Assembly: GCA_964442785.1 (NCBI GenBank)
Contig: CAYTZW010000022.1
Span: forward strand, 1-20,299
DNA from: SIG223 sp964442785
GTDB taxonomy: Bacteria > Bacillota_I > Bacilli_A > RFN20 > DUOF01
Reading direction: 5' to 3'
DNA length: 20,299 bases
The stretch's first letter is position 1; every line of letters begins with the position of its first letter. Position numbers and translations under genes: made by a program. Below the pieces are notes generated by a model. The model was not told where the DNA came from. It made no database searches and was given only the letters and a program-made list of their open reading frames with translations. Positions 14,922-20,299 of this stretch are shown here, one piece after another.

Positions 14922-14975
14922 AATATACTAGATAAGAATTATAAAGAAGGGTATCATTATATAGAGGTGAAGAAA

Positions 14976-16154
14976 ATGGCTAAAGTAATACTTCATATTG
15001 ATTTGAATGCTTTTTTTGCGGCGTGTGAAATTTTAGAAAATCCTTCTTTAAAAAACAAACCGATTGCCATTTCTTTTAATTCTAATAAATCGGTTATTTC
15101 AACTTCATCTTATGAAGCTAGAAAATATGGGGTTACTTCCGCGATGCCTGTTTTTATGGCAAAAAAGAAATGTAAAGATTTAATTTTAATACCACCTAAC
15201 TTTAAATTGTATCAAAAGAAATCTGAAGAATTTTTTTCTATTTTGAAAGAATATTCACCTATTATGGAAATAGCAAGCATCGATGAATGTTATATGGATA
15301 TTACCGAACCTATATCAAAAGAAAAAGACCCTTTAAAATACATTAAAGGTATTCAAGAAGATGTTTTAAAAAGAACAGGATTAGGTTGTTCTATTGGTGT
15401 TGCTCCTAATAAATTCTTGGCGAAAATGGCTTCAGATTATCAAAAACCATTAGGACTTACCTTAATTAGAAAAAAAGATGTTCCTAAAATGCTATGGCCT
15501 TTACCAATAGGAAGTATGTTTGGAATAGGTAAAAAAAGTGCTCCTAAGTTAATTGAAATAGGTATCAAAACAATAGGAGATTTAGCAACTTATCAAGATA
15601 TAGATACTTTAAGAAGTATTCTAGGCAAATCATATTATAATTTACAAGCGTGTGCTAATGGAAATGGTGATGACTTTGTAAATTGTGAAGATAGTGAAGC
15701 CAAAAGTATTGGAACTTCCACAACTTTAAATGAAAATACTACTAATATTGAGTTTCTATCTAAGACTATTGAAGAATTATCAAAATCAGTTTCTAGTCGA
15801 GCCAAGGAAGAAAAAGTGGTAGGGCTAAGTGTTAGTTTGGTATATAAAGATGAAAACTTTAAAACTATCAATAGAAGTGTCAGTTTAAAACAACCTATTA
15901 ATGATAAAGAGAGCATTTCTTTAGAAGCCATTAAATTGCTTGAAGATAATTATTTTGGTGATATTCCTATTAGACTTGTAGGAGTAACTTTGAAAAATTT
16001 AAAACCTGAAAATGAAAAAATAGAGCAACTTAATCTTTTTTCTTTACCAGAAGAAAAAGATGATAAAGTAAACTCTATTATTGAAAAAATCAATAAAAAA
16101 TTAGGATATGAAGCTTTACTTAAAGCCTCAAAGTACAAAAAAAGAGAAGATTAA
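14976..16154 (+). CDS. dinB: DNA polymerase IV (Y-family translesion polymerase)
   Basis: This is a 392-residue Y-family DNA polymerase for bypass of damaged template bases. The catalytic carboxylates are D9 in VILHIDLNAFFAACE and D103-E104 in SIDECYMDIT. The fingers motif YEARKYGVTSAMP starts at residue 46. The palm and thumb follow, with GVAPNKFLAKMASD and a helix-hairpin-helix region around FGIGKKSAPKLIEIGI. Near the C-terminus QLNLF (351-355) is a consensus beta-clamp binding pentapeptide. A GTG at 14967 is in frame, but it lies inside the SD GAGGTGA (14964-14970), so the ATG at 14976 is the start. No LexA-type SOS box is visible upstream. The coding sequence ends inside the hairpin that terminates it. 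Confidence 0.97.
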   Translation: MAKVILHIDLNAFFAACEILENPSLKNKPIAISFNSNKSVISTSSYEARKYGVTSAMPVFMAKKKCKDLILIPPNFKLYQKKSEEFFSILKEYSPIMEIASIDECYMDITEPISKEKDPLKYIKGIQEDVLKRTGLGCSIGVAPNKFLAKMASDYQKPLGLTLIRKKDVPKMLWPLPIGSMFGIGKKSAPKLIEIGIKTIGDLATYQDIDTLRSILGKSYYNLQACANGNGDDFVNCEDSEAKSIGTSTTLNENTTNIEFLSKTIEELSKSVSSRAKEEKVVGLSVSLVYKDENFKTINRSVSLKQPINDKESISLEAIKLLEDNYFGDIPIRLVGVTLKNLKPENEKIEQLNLFSLPEEKDDKVNSIIEKINKKLGYEALLKASKYKKRED

Positions 16155-16164
16155 CTTCTCTTTT
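16140..16164. terminator. Bidirectional terminator between dinB and rpmB
   Basis: AAAAGAGAAG (16140-16149) and CTTCTCTTTT (16155-16164) form a perfect 10-bp inverted repeat with a 5-nt loop, and the dinB stop codon lies in that loop. In the minus direction the stem runs into a longer T-run (bases 16143-16137), giving a good rpmB terminator. In the plus direction it ends in TTTT. Confidence 0.85.
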
Positions 16165-16166
16165 AA

Positions 16167-16352
16167 TTATGCAGCTTTTTTGAGGGTTCTTAAAGCTCTA
16201 GTTGAAAGGTAAACTCTTTCGGTCTTTCCGTTAATTTCTAATTTAACTTTATGTAAATTAGCGTGCCATTTACGCCTAGTAGCGATAAGAGAATGTGATC
16301 TATTGTTTCCTGAAACTGTATGTTTTCCAGTTAATACACATACTTTTGCCAT
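16167..16352 (-). CDS. rpmB: 50S ribosomal protein L28
   Basis: This 61-residue ribosomal protein L28 is a basic component of the large subunit. Family hallmarks are MAKVCVLTGK at the N-terminus, then SGNNRSHS, RRKWHANLHKVK, and the C-terminal VYLSTRALRTLKK. Only one cysteine (C5) is present, so it is the form without the Cys4 zinc ribbon. AAGGAGGG (bases 16366-16359) is an excellent SD. A promoter TTGATT-N17-TATTAT on the minus strand reads from 16418 to 16390. In Bacillus rpmB is also divergent from the yloU-yloV (fakA) genes, matching the layout here. Confidence 0.97.
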   Translation of the reverse strand: MAKVCVLTGKHTVSGNNRSHSLIATRRKWHANLHKVKLEINGKTERVYLSTRALRTLKKAA

Positions 16353-16389
16353 AATACGCCCTCCTTTAATATTTTTACAATGCTAGAAT

Positions 16390-16418
16390 ATAATAACATC
16401 TATACAAATTAAAATCAA
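16390..16418 (-). promoter_or_regulatory. Promoter of rpmB
   Basis: On the minus strand, TTGATT (16418-16413) and TATTAT (16395-16390) are 17 bp apart. The start would be near 16383, about 30 nt before the rpmB ATG. Confidence 0.55.
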
Positions 16419-16502
16419 GAAAAAAATCAAAATTGGGGAAAGATTAGAAAAGCCGTAAGTTTTATTGTTGATTAGGAAGTAAACGCCATAAAAAAAACTA
16501 AG

Positions 16503-16531
16503 TTGTTTTATTTTTTCTCTTATAGTATAAT
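16503..16531 (+). promoter_or_regulatory. Promoter of fakA
   Basis: TTGTTT (16503-16508) and TATAAT (16526-16531) have an exact 17-bp spacer. The start is at about 16538, giving a ~64-nt 5' leader that holds the palindrome at 16559-16577. Confidence 0.7.
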
Positions 16532-16558
16532 GTGAATGTATCTAATGATGATAGTGTG

Positions 16559-16577
16559 ATTATAGTTAAACTATAAT
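16559..16577. promoter_or_regulatory. Palindrome in the fakA leader
   Basis: ATTATAGTTAAACTATAAT is a perfect inverted repeat with 9-base arms around one central A. It lies downstream of the predicted start and ~25 bp before the fakA ATG. It could be a repressor operator or an RNA hairpin; it does not look like the FapR site. Confidence 0.4.
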
Positions 16578-16601
16578 TTTAAATATTTTGGAGGATTATT
16601 A

Positions 16602-18212
16602 ATGAAAAGCATAAACGCACAAGATTTTAAAGAAATGATTATTTGTGCTGCAAACAATTTATATAACAATCACAAATATGTAGACTCTTTAAATGTCTTT
16701 CCTGTTCCTGACGGTGATACAGGAACCAATATGAATTTAACAATGATGTCTGGTGTTAAAGAAATATCAGATTTAAAAACGAATAGTGCCAGTGAAATAG
16801 CCAAGGCTTTTTCTCGTGGCTTATTAATGGGAGCTAGAGGAAATTCTGGTGTCATTTTATCTCAAATATTTAAAGGAATGGCTGTTTCAATGGAAAGCAA
16901 TCAAAATATTGATGCTAATTTGTTAAATGAGTCTTTTAAAGGTGCAAAAGAAACAGCGTATAAATCTGTTTTAAATCCTGTCGAAGGAACAATTCTTACG
17001 GTTATAAAAGATATTTCTAATTCTTTAGACAATTTTATCAAAGAACATACAAATGTTACCATAGAAGAAACTTTAGCCTATGCTTTAGAAGAAGCTAAAA
17101 AGAGTTTGAACAATACACCAAAACTATTACCAACTTTAAAAGAAGCAGGAGTCGTAGATTCAGGTGGAGCAGGATTAGTTTATATTATGGAAGGACTATA
17201 TGCTTCCATTAAGGGAGAATCTATACCTAGAATTGAAAATACTAGTGATGTTCTAGGAGTTCAAAATCAAGTTGAAGCCAAAGAAGAAGGATTTGGTTAT
17301 TGTACTGAATTTATTTTAAGACTTGACCAAGCAAAGAAACTATTTAATGAAAACTACGTCAAAGAAACTTTGTCAAATATGGGAAATTCTATTGTTTTAG
17401 TTCGTGATGAAGACATTTTAAAAGTTCATATTCATACTCTTACTCCAGGAGATGTTCTTAATTTTGGACAACAATATGGAGAATTTCTTAAATTAAAAAT
17501 CGAAAATATGCAAGAACAACATAATGAAATTATTGCTTCTATCGCTCAAAATAAAAAAAGATATGGCCTTATTGCTGTGGGTGCAGGAAAAGGTATGGAA
17601 CAAATTTTTAAAGATGTTCGTGTAGATTATATGGTTAAAGGGGGAAATACAATGAACCCTTCTACTCAAGATTTTGTTGAAGCCTTCAAAAAAGTAAATG
17701 CAGAACATATCTTTGTTTTACCAAATAACTCTAATATTCTTTTAGCCGCTAAACAAGCAGCTAGTGTTTATAAAGAAGCGACAGTTCACGTAATTGAAAC
17801 AAAAACAATTCCTCAAGGAGTATTAGCTTGTATGCTATTTAATCCAGAAGAAGAAGTTGAAGAAAATGTTACACAAATGTCTGAAGCTATCAATTCAGTC
17901 AAAACAGGACAACTAACTAATGCGGTTAGAAATAGTAGTACTGACGGATTTAGAATTGAAGAAGGAGATTTTATTGGAGTAAGCGAGAAAAAAATTGTTT
18001 CTGTGGCTAAAACAAAAGTAGAATCTGCTTGTCAAATGCTAGATACAATGATTGATGAAGATGATTATTTAGTAACAATTTATGTTGGAGAAGAAGCAAA
18101 TAAAGAAGATACTGATAAAATTGTAGAATATTTAGAAGAAAATTACAGTGTTGATATTGAAGTTGCTCAAGCGGACCAACCTGTTTATTATTATATTTTT
18201 GCTGTTGAATAA
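16602..18212 (+). CDS. fakA: Fatty acid kinase catalytic subunit FakA (YloV; DAK/DhaL domain)
   Basis: This 536-residue ATP-dependent kinase, with a FakB partner that presents the fatty acid, makes acyl-phosphate for phospholipid synthesis. The N-terminal DhaL domain (~1-200) contains the signature NVFPVPDGDTGTNM (31-44), whose aspartates bind the Mg-ATP, and LMGARGNSGVILSQ. A middle domain includes VHIHT (~275-279), the conserved histidine region. The C-terminal domain (~315-536) is DegV-like and contains GGNTMNPST (~347-355). GGAGG lies just upstream of the ATG. The gene is followed by recG, as in Bacillus, but the Asp23-family yloU that usually precedes yloV is absent. No fakB is seen in the window. 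A terminator follows. Confidence 0.95.
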   Translation: MKSINAQDFKEMIICAANNLYNNHKYVDSLNVFPVPDGDTGTNMNLTMMSGVKEISDLKTNSASEIAKAFSRGLLMGARGNSGVILSQIFKGMAVSMESNQNIDANLLNESFKGAKETAYKSVLNPVEGTILTVIKDISNSLDNFIKEHTNVTIEETLAYALEEAKKSLNNTPKLLPTLKEAGVVDSGGAGLVYIMEGLYASIKGESIPRIENTSDVLGVQNQVEAKEEGFGYCTEFILRLDQAKKLFNENYVKETLSNMGNSIVLVRDEDILKVHIHTLTPGDVLNFGQQYGEFLKLKIENMQEQHNEIIASIAQNKKRYGLIAVGAGKGMEQIFKDVRVDYMVKGGNTMNPSTQDFVEAFKKVNAEHIFVLPNNSNILLAAKQAASVYKEATVHVIETKTIPQGVLACMLFNPEEEVEENVTQMSEAINSVKTGQLTNAVRNSSTDGFRIEEGDFIGVSEKKIVSVAKTKVESACQMLDTMIDEDDYLVTIYVGEEANKEDTDKIVEYLEENYSVDIEVAQADQPVYYYIFAVE

Positions 18213-18240
18213 AGCCTGTTAAAAACAGGTTTTTATTTTT
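18211..18240 (+). terminator. Intrinsic terminator after fakA
   Basis: CCTGTT (18215-18220) and AACAGG (18224-18229) form a stem with an AAA loop, extended outward by G-T and A-T pairs and followed by TTTTTATTTTT. It separates fakA from recG. Confidence 0.85.
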
Positions 18241-18252
18241 TAAAAAAACCTT

Positions 18253-18258
18253 TATAAT
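18253..18258 (+). promoter_or_regulatory. -10 box upstream of recG
   Basis: This is a consensus TATAAT 25 bp before the recG ATG. The -35 region overlaps the T-run of the fakA terminator and is weak, so recG may also receive read-through. Confidence 0.4.
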
Positions 18259-18282
18259 ATAAATAAAGAAAAGAGGCAAAAA

Positions 18283-20280
18283 ATGGAAAAGATTACTCCT
18301 TTAAAAAAGAAGTTACTTGCAAAAATGAATTTGTTTTCCTTTAATGATGTTTTGAAATGTTTTCCTAAAAAATATGAAAATACAAATTTGGATTTATATT
18401 TAAGTAGTTACAATGATAAGCAAAACATTACTATTGAAGTCGAAGTAGTTGATTTGCCTACATCTTATAAAATACGTAATAATTTGGTAAAAATTGATTT
18501 TAAAGTACGCTTTAATAATGATATTTTTAATGTTGTTTGCTTTAATAGAAAATATTTGCTAACTTCTTTGAAATTAGGACAAAATGTTTTAATAAAAGGA
18601 AAATATAATCATCGAAAAAAAGAAATAACATTAGTCAATATTATGTTCGATACTTTAAAAAAAGACCAATTATTGCCTATTTATAATACTGTAGAAGGAT
18701 TATCAAGTAATGAGTTTGCCAAAATCGTCAAATATTCTTTTGAAATTGCTGCAAAATATAACATTTTAAAAGAAATTATTCCTTCATCTTTATCAACAAA
18801 ATACAAATTAATTAGTAGATATGAAGCTTTTTATTATCGTCATTTTCCTAGTAGTGAAAAGGATTTAAAAGCCGCTAGTCGTTATTTTAAATATGAGGAA
18901 TTATTAATTTATGCCTTAACTCTTTTATACAACAAAAAAATTGTTAAAGAAAATAATGGTAATAAAGGAAAAGAGATTGATTTAAGTAAAGTAAATCAAT
19001 TTACTTTAAATTTACCTTATAATTTAACAAAAGACCAAAAAAATGTCATTGAAGAAATCATTTTCGATATGAAAAATTCTTCTAATATGTATCGATTATT
19101 ACAGGGAGATGTTGGTACTGGAAAAACCATTGTTAGTACCACTTCTCTTGTTGCTTGTTCCATTGCAGGTTATCAAGGAGCTTTAATGGCACCAACTGAT
19201 ATTTTAGCAAGGCAACATTATAAAACTTTGACAAAACTGTTAGAAAAGTTTCCATATAAAGTAGGATTACTAGTAAGTGGATTAACTAATAAAGAAAAGA
19301 AAGAAATCAAAGATAAAATCAAAAATGGCGAAATAGATATTGTGGTGGGAACTCACGCTTTAATCCAAGATGATGTCCAATTTGCATCTTTAGGCTTAGT
19401 AGTAATTGATGAACAACATCGATTTGGAGTAATTCAGAGAAATAAATTAAGAAAAAAAGGAACAAATGTTGACTTTTTATTGATGAGTGCTACTCCTATT
19501 CCACGTACTATGGCTTTATCTATTTATGGTGATATGGATATATCTACTTTAAGAGAATTTCCAAATGGAGAAAGAAAAATCAAAACAATATTAGAAGATA
19601 ATCAAAATTTTATCAAAGTATTAGAAAAATTAGATTTAATGTTAGAAAATGGCTCTAAAATGTATGTTGTTTGTCCTCTTATTGATAATGACACAAGCAG
19701 TGTTACCGAAGTATATAAATTGTTGGAAAATCATTATCAAAATCGTTTCCAAGTATTATTCTTACACGGTAAAATGTCATCTTTAGAAAAAGAAGAAATA
19801 ATTAATAAATTTAATAGTGAAAAAGATGTAAAAATATTAGTTTCGACTACTGTTATAGAAGTAGGAATTGATGTAAAAGAAGCCGATATTATGCTTATTT
19901 TAGGAGCTGAAAGATTTGGACTTGCTCAAATACATCAACTCCGAGGAAGAATTGGAAGAAATGGAAAAGCAGGATTATGTGTTCTTTTCACTTCTTTAGA
20001 CCAAGAAAAAGAAAGATTAGAATTTATGTGTGGCTGTAATGACGGCTTTGAAATATCGACTTATGATTTACAAAAAAGAGGTCCTGGAGATATTGTTGGT
20101 AGTAAACAAAGTGGAATGGTCGAACTTGAAAATGCTTCTTTAATTGATGATTATCGAATTTTAGAAGTTGCTAGAGAAGACGCTAAAATGATTTTAAAAG
20201 ACTTTGATAACAAAGAATATCAAAATATTATTAAATATATGTTAGATGCTTATAATACATCTTCAGTTTTAATAGACTAG
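18283..20280 (+). CDS. recG: ATP-dependent DNA helicase RecG
   Basis: This 665-residue double-stranded DNA translocase remodels stalled replication forks and Holliday junctions. Residues ~1-235 are the N-terminal helical and OB-fold wedge domain that binds branched DNA. The SF2 helicase motor follows: Walker A GDVGTGKT (275-282), motif II DEQH (376-379), motif III SATPIPRTMA (402-411), and motif VI QLRGRIGR (552-559). The C-terminal region contains the TRG-type translocation segment. The length is close to the usual ~680 residues and the gene is complete, ending in TAG 19 bases before the window ends. AGAGG (18272-18276) lies 6 nt before the ATG. Confidence 0.97.
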   Translation: MEKITPLKKKLLAKMNLFSFNDVLKCFPKKYENTNLDLYLSSYNDKQNITIEVEVVDLPTSYKIRNNLVKIDFKVRFNNDIFNVVCFNRKYLLTSLKLGQNVLIKGKYNHRKKEITLVNIMFDTLKKDQLLPIYNTVEGLSSNEFAKIVKYSFEIAAKYNILKEIIPSSLSTKYKLISRYEAFYYRHFPSSEKDLKAASRYFKYEELLIYALTLLYNKKIVKENNGNKGKEIDLSKVNQFTLNLPYNLTKDQKNVIEEIIFDMKNSSNMYRLLQGDVGTGKTIVSTTSLVACSIAGYQGALMAPTDILARQHYKTLTKLLEKFPYKVGLLVSGLTNKEKKEIKDKIKNGEIDIVVGTHALIQDDVQFASLGLVVIDEQHRFGVIQRNKLRKKGTNVDFLLMSATPIPRTMALSIYGDMDISTLREFPNGERKIKTILEDNQNFIKVLEKLDLMLENGSKMYVVCPLIDNDTSSVTEVYKLLENHYQNRFQVLFLHGKMSSLEKEEIINKFNSEKDVKILVSTTVIEVGIDVKEADIMLILGAERFGLAQIHQLRGRIGRNGKAGLCVLFTSLDQEKERLEFMCGCNDGFEISTYDLQKRGPGDIVGSKQSGMVELENASLIDDYRILEVAREDAKMILKDFDNKEYQNIIKYMLDAYNTSSVLID

Positions 20281-20299
20281 AAATTACTATTTATTTTTA

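Noticed and set aside
604..20280. Mycoplasma-type code (TGA as Trp).
   Set aside because: All Trp codons seen are TGG, no long gene has an in-frame TGA, and protein E ends in TGA exactly before the stop of the convergent gene.

Overview
The window is about 20.3 kb of very AT-rich bacterial DNA. It uses the standard bacterial code: Trp is TGG throughout, and a TGA ends the gene at 12625-13242. Several features point to a low-GC Bacillota lineage of the Bacilli / Mollicutes-related type that kept code 11: strong Shine-Dalgarno (SD) sites, a T-box leader on pheST, a FakA (YloV) fatty acid kinase, a YtqA-type radical SAM enzyme, and gene orders known from Bacillus (rRNA methyltransferase-pheS-pheT, and rpmB divergent from yloV followed by recG). 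The exact taxon cannot be settled from this window alone.

Layout. The 3' part of a 23S rRNA gene (1-~329) and a complete 5S rRNA (~420-534) close an rRNA operon. They are followed by a YgjP-like zinc metallopeptidase and a SpoU/TrmH-type RNA methyltransferase whose start overlaps the peptidase stop. A 650-bp intergenic stretch then holds a strong promoter with a very short terminated transcript (~1955-2033), an unexplained block rich in alternative hairpins (~2101-2215), and the promoter and phenylalanine T-box that control pheS-pheT (2558-5984).

From 6.0 to 14.85 kb lies a block dominated by genes I cannot name. It has two very large charged, helical proteins with hydrophobic N-termini (A, 6091-8430; B, 8550-11009) that appear to share a C-terminal module. 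A YtqA-like radical SAM gene sits on the minus strand, followed by a pair of 205-residue proteins (D and E) with a 1-nt overlap. Last is a 533-residue minus-strand protein (C). E looks like a degenerate diaminopimelate-epimerase-fold protein. Perfect DnaA-box 9-mers lie at both edges of this block, upstream of A and between C and dinB.

The right side is housekeeping: DNA polymerase IV (dinB), ribosomal protein L28 (rpmB, minus strand) sharing a bidirectional terminator with dinB, fatty acid kinase FakA, and the RecG helicase, complete just before the window ends.

The known genes cover translation (rRNA, PheRS, L28, an RNA methyltransferase, a probable tRNA-modifying radical SAM enzyme), fatty acid activation (FakA) and DNA repair or replication restart (DinB, RecG). 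The most promising unknowns are the A/B protein family with its shared C-terminal domain, protein C, the D/E pair, and the structured RNA-like segments upstream of the T-box.
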